Below are positions 34,693 to 43,404 of a stretch of 64,000 nucleotides of DNA, piece by piece. The translations under genes and the position numbers were made by a program. The stretch covers positions 35,554-99,553 of the forward strand of contig NZ_FOGW01000013.1 of assembly GCF_900111325.1 (NCBI RefSeq). Direction: 5' to 3'. Every line of letters starts with the position of its first letter. Positions within the stretch are counted from its first letter, which is position 1. The notes beneath the pieces are model-generated. The model worked only from the letters and a program-made list of their open reading frames with translations, had not been told where the DNA came from and made no database searches. The DNA is from Lachnobacterium bovis. Its GTDB lineage: Bacteria > Bacillota > Clostridia > Lachnospirales > Lachnospiraceae.

Positions 34693-36678
34693 ATGGAAAA
34701 AAAATCGTCTTTTTTTTCAAGCATTAAAACAAAACTAATATGTTCAGTGTTCGCAGTTTCTGCTATTCCGTTAATTGTAGCTATTACGGTTACGTATATA
34801 TCATCTACAAGAAAAGCTGAAGCTACGACAAAAGATACACTAGAATGGTCAGTTTGGTATGTTCAATCAACAATAAATACATTGTTTACAAGAACACAGG
34901 CATCACTAGAGGCTTTGGCGGATTCAGATGCTTTAAACGAATTTTTAGTTACGGGTGGAAATAAAGCTGAAGCTAAGAGACAGATTGTCGAAGTTAATAA
35001 AAATTTTGATGATAAGAATCAGATTGTTCTTTCGGATATGACAGGTATGATGGTTCTTCGTTCTGATGACAGTGGACTTGTTGATATACATGAACGTGAT
35101 TATTGGCAGGGAGCGTCTAAAGGAAATAATAGTTGTTCTTCTGTAATGATTAGTAATTCTACTAAAACAAGATCGGTTTGTTATGCTGTTCCAGTTTTTA
35201 AAAAAGGAACAAAAACAGTAATCGGTGTATTACACAGAAGTTATGATTTAGATCAAATCCATGATATTTTGGCTGATGCTGGTGGAGAGTCATTTATTGT
35301 TGATAATAAAGGAACATTAGCTGCACATTCGAATTACAAGATTAGTGTTAAGGATAAACCAGTTGATTTTAGCAAATCGCCATATATGACATCTGGTAAG
35401 CAAGAAGGCACTTATGAGAGTTATGCAGTAGGTAAACATACATATGTTTCGTACGTAAAGGAGCCATTGTCAGGCTATACTATTGCTTCTGCTATAGAAG
35501 TTAAAGAGGTTGTAAAATCTGCTAGAGAGTCAGCATTAATAACAATTGTAATAGGAATTATTCTTTTAGCAATAGGTGCAGTTTTTTCATTTTTCCTAGC
35601 TGCAAGTTTCATTAAACCAATAAAAGAAGTTGATAAGTCATTAGCAGAGCTTTCAAAAGGTAGATTCTGCTTGATAAATAAATATACACAGCGTAAAGAT
35701 GAGTTTGGACATATAGTAAGAAATACGAACTTGTTAATTGAAAAACTTTCAAATATCGTTGGACATCTTAAAGAATCTTCGGGCACAGTTGGAAATTCTT
35801 CAGAAAGATTATCTGGAATGGCAAATCAAATTGCTGCCACAACGGAAAGTGTAGCACTTGCAGTACAGCAGATTGCAAGTGGAGCTGTTCAACAAGCAGA
35901 TGATATTCAATCATCAGCAGAGAGTGCAAAAGATATTATGGATGCTGTTGAAGGGGTACAAGGCTCAGCAGAAGATATGGCGTCTCTTGCAGAAAGGATG
36001 AAGAGTGCGTCAGAAATTTCAAGTAGGTCATTGTCAAATCTTCAGGGAACAAGTACAGAAATGACAAATAAGATTGAAGAAATCTCTAATAGAATTTCAT
36101 CAACTCAGCATGCAGTAGCTAATATAAACGAAAGAGTTGAAGGAATTACAGGAATTGCTGCACAGACAAATCTTCTTTCATTAAATGCATCAATTGAGGC
36201 AGCTCGTGCTGGTGATGCAGGAAGAGGTTTTGCAGTTGTTGCGGATGAGATTAGAAAACTTGCAGATGATTCAAAGAGTTTAGCTTCAGAAATAAGAGTT
36301 CTTATGGATGAACTTTTAGTTGAGGCAAATCAAGCTGTTAGTGTTGCAGAAGAAGTTAGAAGTGGAAATATTGAGCAACAGAATGCACTTAAAGAGACAT
36401 TCCATGCAGTAGATGGAATGATAGGTGATATAGAAGAGACTGTTATAAGTGTTTCAAAAATTAAGAAAGAGGCAGATGTCTGTGTTGCGTCAAATACAGT
36501 GGTATCTAATGCTATGACATCGCTATCTGCGGTTTCTGAAGAAAATGCAGCAGCAACAGAGACGACAGGAGCTTCGTTAGAAGAGTTATCTTCAACAGTT
36601 ACAACATTAGCAGATGCAGCAACTAACCTTAATACAATAGCAGATCAGCTAAATGAAGAAATAAAATTCTTTGAATAA
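34693..36678 (+). CDS. Methyl-accepting chemotaxis protein with Cache sensor
   Basis: A chemoreceptor of about 661 residues: membrane helix at about 16-37, an extracellular Cache-type domain (MVLRSDDSGLVDIHERDYWQG is typical), a second helix near 285-307, a HAMP domain (KPIKEVDKSLAELSKGRF) and the signalling hairpin with TNLLSLNASIEAARAGDAGRGFAVVADEIRKLADDS. The ATG at 34693 follows GGAGG by 5 bases; ATG 34681 lies upstream of that site. The 34433-34680 gap is A/T-rich with no gene seen. Confidence 0.95.
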   Translation: MEKKSSFFSSIKTKLICSVFAVSAIPLIVAITVTYISSTRKAEATTKDTLEWSVWYVQSTINTLFTRTQASLEALADSDALNEFLVTGGNKAEAKRQIVEVNKNFDDKNQIVLSDMTGMMVLRSDDSGLVDIHERDYWQGASKGNNSCSSVMISNSTKTRSVCYAVPVFKKGTKTVIGVLHRSYDLDQIHDILADAGGESFIVDNKGTLAAHSNYKISVKDKPVDFSKSPYMTSGKQEGTYESYAVGKHTYVSYVKEPLSGYTIASAIEVKEVVKSARESALITIVIGIILLAIGAVFSFFLAASFIKPIKEVDKSLAELSKGRFCLINKYTQRKDEFGHIVRNTNLLIEKLSNIVGHLKESSGTVGNSSERLSGMANQIAATTESVALAVQQIASGAVQQADDIQSSAESAKDIMDAVEGVQGSAEDMASLAERMKSASEISSRSLSNLQGTSTEMTNKIEEISNRISSTQHAVANINERVEGITGIAAQTNLLSLNASIEAARAGDAGRGFAVVADEIRKLADDSKSLASEIRVLMDELLVEANQAVSVAEEVRSGNIEQQNALKETFHAVDGMIGDIEETVISVSKIKKEADVCVASNTVVSNAMTSLSAVSEENAAATETTGASLEELSSTVTTLADAATNLNTIADQLNEEIKFFE

Positions 36679-36742
36679 TATTGAAAAGAATAGTTAATAT
36701 GAAAGAAATTTAATATGATAATAAAGAAGAAATAAAAGTTAA

Positions 36743-36786
36743 AATACTCTCTTTACTTAATAAAAAGTAAGGAGAGTATTTTTTTA
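36743..36786 (+). terminator. Terminator of the chemoreceptor gene
   Basis: A 16-bp stem with one G-U pair (36743-36758 with 36765-36780), then T6. Confidence 0.93.
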
Positions 36787-36867
36787 CAATTTTATATAAA
36801 AAGAGTTATAATAAAAAATGTTTAATTAAATAATTTAAAACTAAAATTTATCATATATGGAGGCAAT

Positions 36868-37269
36868 ATGTTTTTAAAAAAAGAGAATAAATCAGGTTTG
36901 AAATTACGTCCACATCATGGAATGTGTTTTGAGTTTTATGAAGGAAAAGGTTATAGCGGTGAGTTTACAGATCATATGGGAAAGATAATCAAAAATTTTG
37001 AAAGCAACCCAAATCAAATTATTACGGTAACTGCAGATACAGATATTGTGTGTAAACACTGTCCTAACAATAGTGGACTATGCTGTGAAAGTCAAAGCAA
37101 AGTCATGAAATATGATAATGCTGTATTAGAGTTATGCAATTTAAAAGACAAAACTACGATAGAATATGGTAAGTTCAGAGAAATCGTGAGAAATAAAATT
37201 TTAAGAAAAAATTTGAGAAAAGAAATATGTGGTGATTGTCAATGGAATAGTATATGTGAGAAAAAGTAA
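36868..37269 (+). CDS. DUF1284 cysteine-rich protein
   Basis: A 133-residue soluble protein with the DUF1284 signature: LRPHHGMCFEFYEGKGYS at the N-terminus, ADTDIVCKHCPNNSGLCC in the middle, and CGDCQWNSIC at the C-terminus. Eight cysteines in CxxC/CxxxxxC pairs suggest a metal or iron-sulfur site; the function is not established. TGGAGG precedes the ATG. It is immediately followed by a TRAP-permease relic. Confidence 0.9.
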   Translation: MFLKKENKSGLKLRPHHGMCFEFYEGKGYSGEFTDHMGKIIKNFESNPNQIITVTADTDIVCKHCPNNSGLCCESQSKVMKYDNAVLELCNLKDKTTIEYGKFREIVRNKILRKNLRKEICGDCQWNSICEKK

Positions 37270-37273
37270 ACCA

Positions 37274-37453
37274 ATGAGAACTGCATTCTAGGCATCAAAA
37301 CTTGCGATTGCGGCATTTATCGTGCCTTATATGTTTTGCTATAATCCAGCAATGTTATTAATTGATACAGATGTGATTTCTGTAATATTAATATGTATTA
37401 CATCAGTTTTAGGTGTATTATATAGTCATAGTAAAAAGTATCCTAGAGATTAG
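37274..37453 (+). pseudogene. Relic of a TRAP transporter large-permease C-terminus
   Basis: In one frame, with an in-frame TAG at 37289-37291, the sequence reads ASKLAIAAFIVPYMFCYNP then AMLLI, followed by another hydrophobic stretch (VISVILICITSVLGVLY) and a stop at 37451. The FIVP-MF-YNPA-LL pattern is the conserved near-C-terminal part of fused TRAP (DctQM-type) permeases. The rest of the gene and any substrate-binding protein are absent. Confidence 0.6.
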
Positions 37454-37498
37454 AAAAATAATATATAAAAGTTAAGTAAAGGTTTGGAGAAAATAAAA

Positions 37499-38629
37499 AT
37501 GAAATTAAAAAGTAAACTCAAAAAAATTGATATTGTGATGGTAATTGCCTGGACGTTAGCAATTATTTCTTCCTTTTTTGTGAAACCAAGTCTAAAATAT
37601 ATAGACTATATTGATTTTAGATCACTTGGAATTTTATGGGGATTGATGGTTATTATACAAGGACTAAGATATCATCATGTATTTGAAAAAATAGCTAAAT
37701 TTTTATTAGAAAGAGTAAACAAACAGTGGCAATTGGTGATGGTTTTAGTTTTTATGTGTTTTGTTGGAAGTATGTTTATAACAAATGACGTTGCACTTAT
37801 TACATTTGTTCCTTTTTCGATTATGATTTTAAAGAGTTGCAAAAAAGAACAAATAGTAGTGCCTGTTATTGTTTTACAAACGATTGCAGCAAATCTCGGA
37901 AGTATGTTAACTCCTATTGGAAATCCGCAGAATCTATACATGTATGGTTTGATAAAAATAGATTTTTTAAGTTTTATAAAAATATTACTTCCATACACAT
38001 TGGTGTCAACTGTTTTAATTGTGATATCGATTTTTATATTTGCATATGATAAAGATGATTTAGATACATCTGAAGTAGAATTTGAGATAGATGATAATGT
38101 ACAAAAAATAAAAATTACAATGTATTTTGCATTGTTTGTAATTGCTATTTTATCTGTAGTAAGAGTAGTTCCTTGTATGGCATTTGTGTTAACGGTATTA
38201 GTTGTTGTAGGAATTTGTGAGTTTAATATTTTGTTTAAAGCAGATTATATATTGTTACTTATATTTATAGGCTTTTTCATTTTTACAGGTAACATGGGAC
38301 AAATAAGAGCAATTCGAATTTTTCTTGAAAGTGTTTTAAAAACACATGAGTTTGCAGTTGGTATTGTTACAAGCCAATTTATAAGTAATGTTCCTGCAAC
38401 TCTTATGCTATCAGGTTTTGCCAAAAATTATCGCCAGCTTTTGATAGGAGTAAACGTTGGGGGCTTGGGAACTCTTATTGCATCCATGGCAAGTCTCATT
38501 TCTTATAAGGCGTATGTTAAGGAATATCAAACAGGGAGTGGCAAGTTTATAAAAATATTTACAGTTCTTAATGTTATTTTCTTAATAGTATTAGGTGGAG
38601 TGAATGTATTTTTTTACGGAGGAATATAA
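37499..38629 (+). CDS. SLC13/CitMHS/ArsB-like anion permease
   Basis: An integral membrane protein of about 376 residues and 10-11 helices. Two ion-transporter superfamily motifs are visible: MFITNDVALITFVPF and the related LGSMLTPIGNPQNLYMYG in the first half, with SQFISNVPATLMLSGF as the pseudo-symmetric partner. This fits Na+- or H+-coupled anion permeases; the substrate cannot be told. I start at ATG 37499, 8 bases after TTGGAGA; the upstream TTG 37484 overlaps that site. Confidence 0.85.
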   Translation: MKLKSKLKKIDIVMVIAWTLAIISSFFVKPSLKYIDYIDFRSLGILWGLMVIIQGLRYHHVFEKIAKFLLERVNKQWQLVMVLVFMCFVGSMFITNDVALITFVPFSIMILKSCKKEQIVVPVIVLQTIAANLGSMLTPIGNPQNLYMYGLIKIDFLSFIKILLPYTLVSTVLIVISIFIFAYDKDDLDTSEVEFEIDDNVQKIKITMYFALFVIAILSVVRVVPCMAFVLTVLVVVGICEFNILFKADYILLLIFIGFFIFTGNMGQIRAIRIFLESVLKTHEFAVGIVTSQFISNVPATLMLSGFAKNYRQLLIGVNVGGLGTLIASMASLISYKAYVKEYQTGSGKFIKIFTVLNVIFLIVLGGVNVFFYGGI

Positions 38630-38641
38630 ATATTGTTAGTA

Positions 38642-38690
38642 AAAAGTCTCACTAGATACTTGTGATGAGTGTTTATGTGGGGCTTTTTTT
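38642..38690 (+). terminator. Terminator of the anion permease gene
   Basis: A stem of about 11 bp with G-U pairs (38642-38652 with 38677-38687), then a T-run. Confidence 0.75.
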
Positions 38691-38773
38691 ATATGAAAGT
38701 TCCAATTTTCATTAGTTGTAAATACATATTAGACGATATGTACAATGTGATGAAGAAATTTGGAGGGATAAAT

Positions 38774-39406
38774 ATGAGTGAAATGGATAAAAAAGCAATG
38801 TATAAGCTGACATATGGCCTTTTTGTATGCACAGCAGTATTAGGTGAAAAGAAAAATGGATGTATTATAAATACTGCAATTCAGGTCGCATCAGATCCTA
38901 ATTTGATTTCGATTGCAATTAATAAATCAAATTATACCCATGATATGGTAAAAGAATCAAAAAAATGTAATATATCAGTATTGTCTACAGAAGCTCCGTT
39001 TGAATTGTTTAAGCATTTCGGATTTCAATCGGGGCGTAACGTTGATAAATTTGCAAATTACAAAAAATATAGTGTTGCAAGCAATGGAATACCATATATT
39101 TTAGAAGGAACAAATGCGTATTTTTCTTTAGAAGTAGTCCAGATGGTTGATTTAGGATCACATACATTATTTATTTGTAAGCCTACGGGAATGGAAGTTT
39201 TGAGAAATAAACAATCCTGTACATATGAATATTATCAAGAAAATATAAAACCAAAACCTGAAGCAGTTGGTGTAACAATAGAAGGCGAAACGGTATGGAA
39301 ATGTCGGATTTGCGGTTACACTTATGTTGGAGAGGAATTACCAGATGATTTTATTTGTCCAATCTGCAAACATCCAAAGGATGACTTTGAAAAAATAGTT
39401 AAGTAA
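38774..39406 (+). CDS. Flavin reductase-like domain fused to rubredoxin
   Basis: A 210-residue redox protein. Residues 1 to about 155 match the flavin-reductase-like FMN-binding domain (YGLFVCTAVLGEKKNGCIIN, QVASDPNLISIAINKSNYTH). Residues about 165-210 are a rubredoxin: WKCRICGYTYVGEELPDD then FICPICKHPKDDF, giving the four Cys that bind one iron. This is the high-molecular-weight rubredoxin arrangement of clostridia, which passes electrons from NAD(P)H oxidoreductases to flavodiiron proteins for oxygen or NO defence. The ATG at 38774 follows TGGAGGG. Confidence 0.93.
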   Translation: MSEMDKKAMYKLTYGLFVCTAVLGEKKNGCIINTAIQVASDPNLISIAINKSNYTHDMVKESKKCNISVLSTEAPFELFKHFGFQSGRNVDKFANYKKYSVASNGIPYILEGTNAYFSLEVVQMVDLGSHTLFICKPTGMEVLRNKQSCTYEYYQENIKPKPEAVGVTIEGETVWKCRICGYTYVGEELPDDFICPICKHPKDDFEKIVK

Positions 39407-39477
39407 AGATTAGACTAGATTATTTATTGAATTTTTGTTAGTATAGTGTATGTTGATTTTTTTAGGAGGTCTAATAA

Positions 39478-39942
39478 ATGGAAAACATTGAAACAATTAA
39501 GACTGAAGAATGTACTAGCGGAGTTGAGAATACAACTACAGTAAGTAACGAAAATGTAGAATGTGAGAAGAAATCTAACGTAACATTACTTCCTTTTGAA
39601 GAAGAAAATGTTGATTTTGGTACATTTTGCAAATCTGATTTTAGAGCAGTAAAAGTTAAAGAATGTATTGCAGTTCCAAAGAGTAAGAAATTGTTACAGT
39701 TTACACTTGATGATGGAACAGGAAAAGATAGAACAATTTTATCTGGTGTTCATGCGTATTATGAACCAGAAGAACTTGTAGGTAAAACATTACTTGCAAT
39801 CGTTAATCTTCCACCAAGAAGTATGATGGGAGTTGAATCTTGTGGAATGCTTATGTCAGCAATTCATGAAGAAGACGGTGAGGAAAAATTAAATCTTGTA
39901 ATGTTAAATGATGCAATTCCTGCAGGAGCAAAATTAGAGTAA
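39478..39942 (+). CDS. Stand-alone tRNA-binding (EMAP/Arc1p-like) protein
   Basis: A 154-residue protein with about 40 acidic, low-complexity N-terminal residues and then a tRNA-binding OB fold: VKVKECIAVPKSKKLLQFTL, AYYEPEELVGKTLLAIVNLPPRSMMGVES-CGMLMSA. The same fold forms the C-terminus of MetG in this window (CEAVPKSKKLLCSQVKVG, YYTPEEMVGKKVMVLCNL). It is likely a trans-acting tRNA-binding factor of the Trbp111/CsaA class, or a MetG paralogue fragment now expressed alone. TAGGAGG precedes the ATG. Confidence 0.85.
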   Translation: MENIETIKTEECTSGVENTTTVSNENVECEKKSNVTLLPFEEENVDFGTFCKSDFRAVKVKECIAVPKSKKLLQFTLDDGTGKDRTILSGVHAYYEPEELVGKTLLAIVNLPPRSMMGVESCGMLMSAIHEEDGEEKLNLVMLNDAIPAGAKLE

Positions 39943-40036
39943 AAAGATATAGAGCATTGCCTAGTTGTGTTTGATAGTTTATACTAGATATCATAATATT
40001 AGGACAGTGCTCTTGTTTTTTAGAAAGAGGTTAATT

Positions 40037-40447
40037 ATGGTAAAAGATATTGTAAAGGATACTTTATTTTTAAAGCAAAAATCGTTACCTGCAACAAAAG
40101 AAGATAAAGATGTAATAGTGGATTTGATAGATACACTGCGTGCCAACCAGGAAATATGCGTTGGAATGGCAGCAAATATGATAGGTGTAAAGAAACAGAT
40201 TTTGGTATTTTCGGTAGGACCATTTATCGTACCAATGGTTAATCCTAAAATTGTTAAAAAAAGTGGAATGTACCAAACACAAGAGAGTTGTTTGTCATTA
40301 GAAGGGGTCAGACCATGTACTAGATATGAAGAGATAGAAGTTGAATATTTAGATCAGGATTTCAATAAAAAGAGTGGAAAATATTCAGGTTTTACTGCAC
40401 AGATTATTCAACATGAAATGCAGCATTTTTCAGGTGATTTGATATAA
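40037..40447 (+). CDS. def: Peptide deformylase, variant motif 1
   Basis: A 136-residue metalloenzyme that removes formyl from nascent N-terminal Met. Motif 2 is QESCLSLEG (metal Cys), motif 3 is QHEMQHFSGDLI (HExxH). Motif 1, normally GxGxAAxQ, reads VGMAANMIG, with Met in place of the oxyanion Gln; I recall such forms as a second clostridial deformylase class. The ATG at 40037 follows AGAGG; the frame upstream to 39965 has no start signal. A relic of a close homologue lies at 31993-32148. It is followed by the AlkD-like gene 16 bp later. Confidence 0.85.
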   Translation: MVKDIVKDTLFLKQKSLPATKEDKDVIVDLIDTLRANQEICVGMAANMIGVKKQILVFSVGPFIVPMVNPKIVKKSGMYQTQESCLSLEGVRPCTRYEEIEVEYLDQDFNKKSGKYSGFTAQIIQHEMQHFSGDLI

Positions 40448-40463
40448 CAAGAGGGGGATATAG

Positions 40464-41156
40464 GTGGAGAATGATATAGTAAAAACTATTCAAAGACAAA
40501 TTTTTGAAAATAAAGATATTGAGTATAAAAATTTTCAAAGTAAATTAATACCAAATATTGAAAAAGACTGTATAATTGGTGTAAGAACGCCGATACTTAG
40601 AAAGATAGCAAAGAGTGTATCTACTGATGAGCGCAAAACATTTATGAGTAAATTGCCGCATAAATATTTTGAGGAAAATCAATTGCAAGCGTTTTTTATA
40701 TCAGATATAAAAGATGAAAAAGAATGTTATATCAGATTAGGTGAATTTTTACCATATGTTAATAATTGGGCAACATGTGATCAGATGTGTCCAAAGGTTT
40801 TTAAAAAGAATAAAGAAAACCTTATTGAATATATAAAAATTTGGTTAGATAGTAAGGAAGAATATACCGTTCGATTTGCAATAAAAATGTTGATGACGTT
40901 CTTTTTAGATTCAAATTTTAATAAAGAATATTTATATTGGATTGCGCAAATTGATAGAGAAGAGTACTATATAAAGATGATGCAAGCTTGGTATTTTGCG
41001 ACGGCATTAGCAAAACAGTACGAGAAAACAATTTGTATTTTTGAAGAACAAGTATTAGATGATTGGGTACATAATAAATCTATTCAAAAAGCAATCGAGA
41101 GTAGAAGAATAGCAAGAGATATTAAAGAGTATTTGAAAAAATTAAAGGTTAGGTGA
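40464..41156 (+). CDS. AlkD-like DNA alkylation repair protein
   Basis: A 230-residue all-helical HEAT-like-repeat protein of the DNA glycosylase AlkD/AlkC superfamily. Visible features are IGVRTPILRKIAKSV near residue 35, NNWATCDQMCPKVFKK, and YTVRFAIKMLMTFFLD, the typical central repeats; the WYFATALAKQYE segment follows. AlkD excises N3/N7-alkylated bases without base flipping; whether this subfamily is active is unknown. It starts with GTG about 7 bases after GAGGGGG. Probably co-transcribed with def and the PspC-like gene. Confidence 0.85.
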   Translation: MENDIVKTIQRQIFENKDIEYKNFQSKLIPNIEKDCIIGVRTPILRKIAKSVSTDERKTFMSKLPHKYFEENQLQAFFISDIKDEKECYIRLGEFLPYVNNWATCDQMCPKVFKKNKENLIEYIKIWLDSKEEYTVRFAIKMLMTFFLDSNFNKEYLYWIAQIDREEYYIKMMQAWYFATALAKQYEKTICIFEEQVLDDWVHNKSIQKAIESRRIARDIKEYLKKLKVR

Positions 41157-41162
41157 TGAAAG

Positions 41163-41339
41163 ATGTATGGAAAAAGATTAAGAAAAAGTCAGGACAAAAA
41201 AATTTTTGGTGTATGCGGAGGAATTGGAGAATATTTTGGTATTGATCCAGTGATAATTCGTTTAATATGGTTAGTTGCTATATGTTGTTTTGGAACAGGC
41301 TTACTTCTTTATATTGTTGCTGCAATAGTAATGGATTAA
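41163..41339 (+). CDS. PspC-domain membrane protein
   Basis: A 58-residue protein reading MYGKRLRKSQDKKIFGVCGG and then IGEYFGIDPVIIRLIWL followed by a hydrophobic helix. This is the complete PspC domain: basic N-terminus, GVCGGIGEYFGIDP and a membrane segment. PspC-like proteins take part in envelope stress responses in some bacteria; stand-alone forms in clostridia are of unknown role. It starts 6 bp after the AlkD-like stop and likely belongs to that transcript. Confidence 0.9.
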   Translation: MYGKRLRKSQDKKIFGVCGGIGEYFGIDPVIIRLIWLVAICCFGTGLLLYIVAAIVMD

Positions 41340-41419
41340 TGGAGTTATACGTATTGTGTGAAAATTATAAACATGTTAGAAAGTTTAATAAATGTTGTTA
41401 TATTTTTGTGTGGTCTAAA

Positions 41420-41500
41420 ACATTTTTTTGTGCTAAACTAGTTGCTGTTGAGTAAATTTATAATGCGCTAATTTAGCACATTTTTTTGTGCATTTTAGCA
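41420..41500 (+). promoter_or_regulatory. Terminator with alternative pairing partner in the uraA leader
   Basis: The arm tgtgctaaa (41429-41437) can pair with tttagcaca (41472-41480), which is followed by seven T: a terminator. The core tgctaaa can instead pair with tttagca at 41494-41500. A perfect 14-bp direct repeat (acatttttttgtgc, 41420-41433 and 41478-41491) creates this ambiguity. The terminator function is likely; the attenuator function is inference. No PyrR-binding consensus was seen. Confidence 0.55.
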
Positions 41501-41516
41501 AGAAACGGAGGAAAAA

Positions 41517-42905
41517 ATGGGCGAAAAAAAACACGCGATTTATGACGCCACGACATTGGGTAAACCCAAAATGTTATTATTAGGTTTGCAGCATATGTTT
41601 GCAATGTTTGGAGCGACGATTTTAGTTCCAATTTTAGTTAATGGATATTTCCATGGTGAAGGACTTTCAGTTCAGGTAACATTATTTTTTGCCGGAATAG
41701 GAACATTAATTTTTCATTTATGTAGTAAATTTAAGGTGCCAGCTTTCCTTGGTTCATCTTTCGCTTTCCTAGGAGGTTTTTCAACAGTAGCAAATCTTAA
41801 GTCAGGTAAATTTGCCACAATGCCTTATGGAGAAAAACTCCAATATGCTTGTGGTGGTCTTGTAATTGCTGGATTATTTTATATTCTTTTTGCACTAATC
41901 ATTAAATGCATTGGCGTTAAAAAAGTAATGCATTTTCTACCACCAGTTGTAACTGGTCCTATTATTATTTGTATTGGACTCTCACTTGCTCCATCAGCTA
42001 TACAGAATGCATCTTCAAATTGGTTATTAGCAATTGTTGCACTTTCAGTTGTGATTATTTTTAATATCTGGGGAAAAGGTATGTGGAAAATTATACCAAT
42101 TCTTTTAGGTGTTGTTATATCATATATTGTAGCTGTAATTATGAATGCTTGTGGAATGACTAATGCAGATGGAAGTGCAATTATTAATTTTGCACCAATT
42201 GCAAAAGCTTCTTGGGTTGGTGTGCCACCTTTCCTTATTGCTAAGTTTGATATAACTTCAATTTTAGTAATGGCACCAATTGCGATTGCATCTGTAATGG
42301 AACACGTTGGAGATATTTCAGCAATTTCAGCAACAACAGGTAAAAACTTTATTGAAGAACCAGGTTTACATAGAACATTATTAGGTGATGGCTTAGCAAC
42401 TGCATTTGCTGGATTATTCGGAGGCCCTGCTAATACAACATATGGAGAGAACACAGGTGTATTAGAGCTTTCTAAAGTATATGATCCTAAAGTAGTAAGA
42501 ATTGCAGCTGTTTATGCTATTGTATTAAGCTTTATTCCAAAAACAGCAGATGTAATTGGAACAATGCCAACAGCTATTATTGGTGGAATTAGTTTTATTT
42601 TGTACGGAATGATTTCTGCAATAGGTGTTAGAAATGTTGTAGAGAATAAAGTTGATTTAACAAAATCAAGAAACTTAATTATTGCAGCAGTTATTTTAGT
42701 ATCAGGATTAGGTTTTGGTGATGGTTTAACATTTAAAATTGGTACAACACCAGTAACTCTTACATCTCTTGCAATTGCAGCAATTTTAGGAATTTTATTA
42801 AACGCAATTTTACCAGGTAATGATTATAATTTTGGAACAAGCTTAGAAGGTGATATAAACCGTGGAGTAAGTTTTAATAAATTACCAGAAGATGAAGAAG
42901 AATAA
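41517..42905 (+). CDS. uraA: Uracil/xanthine permease, NCS2 family
   Basis: A 462-residue permease with about 12-14 helices. Characteristic segments are GLQHMFAMFGATILVPIL at the start, FLGSSFAFLGGF, the VMEHVGDISAISATTGK region that carries the substrate Glu/His site, and GGPANTTYGENTGVLELSKVYDP, the NCS2 signature. These favour a UraA-like uracil:proton symporter over a purine transporter. GGAGG lies 6 bases before the ATG. The leader holds a terminator that may regulate it. Confidence 0.93.
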   Translation: MGEKKHAIYDATTLGKPKMLLLGLQHMFAMFGATILVPILVNGYFHGEGLSVQVTLFFAGIGTLIFHLCSKFKVPAFLGSSFAFLGGFSTVANLKSGKFATMPYGEKLQYACGGLVIAGLFYILFALIIKCIGVKKVMHFLPPVVTGPIIICIGLSLAPSAIQNASSNWLLAIVALSVVIIFNIWGKGMWKIIPILLGVVISYIVAVIMNACGMTNADGSAIINFAPIAKASWVGVPPFLIAKFDITSILVMAPIAIASVMEHVGDISAISATTGKNFIEEPGLHRTLLGDGLATAFAGLFGGPANTTYGENTGVLELSKVYDPKVVRIAAVYAIVLSFIPKTADVIGTMPTAIIGGISFILYGMISAIGVRNVVENKVDLTKSRNLIIAAVILVSGLGFGDGLTFKIGTTPVTLTSLAIAAILGILLNAILPGNDYNFGTSLEGDINRGVSFNKLPEDEEE

Positions 42906-42934
42906 AATTCGAAAATAAAAAAGAATATTGTTTA

Positions 42935-42986
42935 TATGCCTATTTAGTTATACAATCATAATTAAGTAGGCATAATTTTTTATCAG
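42935..42986 (+). terminator. Terminator of uraA
   Basis: A 12-bp stem with one mismatch (42935-42946 with 42963-42974), then a T-run. Confidence 0.85.
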
Positions 42987-42999
42987 AAAGGATGAGAAT

Positions 43000-43203
43000 A
43001 TGAGTAAACTTTTAATTAGTGAGACAACAAAAGAAGAAAGAATTGCATTAATAAAAAAATGGATTCCAGATGATGATGGATTAAATGATTCAGATATGGA
43101 TTTATGGGATATTTATGCAGATTATATTAATGGCAAAAGAGAGATTGCGGAAATAAATGCTTCAATGACAGGACAGTATTACACAGAAGAAGATTTAAAG
43201 TAA
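43000..43203 (+). CDS. Small acidic protein, unknown
   Basis: A 67-residue protein with a good ribosome binding site (AAAGGATGAGA). It is soluble and acidic, with predicted helices; DDDGLNDSDMDLWDIYADYINGK is the most distinctive part. I recognise no family. It lies between the uraA terminator and the folT riboswitch, probably as its own unit. Confidence 0.65.
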   Translation: MSKLLISETTKEERIALIKKWIPDDDGLNDSDMDLWDIYADYINGKREIAEINASMTGQYYTEEDLK

Positions 43204-43307
43204 AAAAAACTATTGCTTTAATTGAAAAGTGTGCTATAATTATGTGCGAAACAATATAAGATGTAGTTATAAATGGGGCTACATTTATTAAAACTATGAT
43301 TTTTATT

Positions 43308-43404
43308 GGCAGAGTAGAGCTTTATGCGTTAAGTGCCTTCTGAACAGGGAGTTGTCAGTTGGACGAAGAAGTAATTCGCGGTATAGGGCTCGCATCCCGC
43401 TGCT
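43308..43404 (+). ncRNA. THF (tetrahydrofolate) riboswitch
   Basis: The sequence follows the THF riboswitch consensus: GCAGAGTAG at the 5' end, GCGTTAAGTG, a paired segment containing a cttctgaacaggg-type loop, the ggacgaag junction, cgcggta and cgcatcccGCTGC closing P1 with the 5' GCAG. It is directly upstream of folT. A second hairpin (43403-43415 with 43431-43443) separates it from the AAAGGAGG site, suggesting control of translation or termination at folT by folate. Confidence 0.9.

Noticed and set aside
41879..42454. A 191-codon reverse ORF
   Set aside because: Antisense shadow of the uracil permease gene. The long reverse ORFs inside dusB (16968-17378), greA (18095-18523), metG (46154-46648) and manX (53328-53678) are rejected for the same reason.
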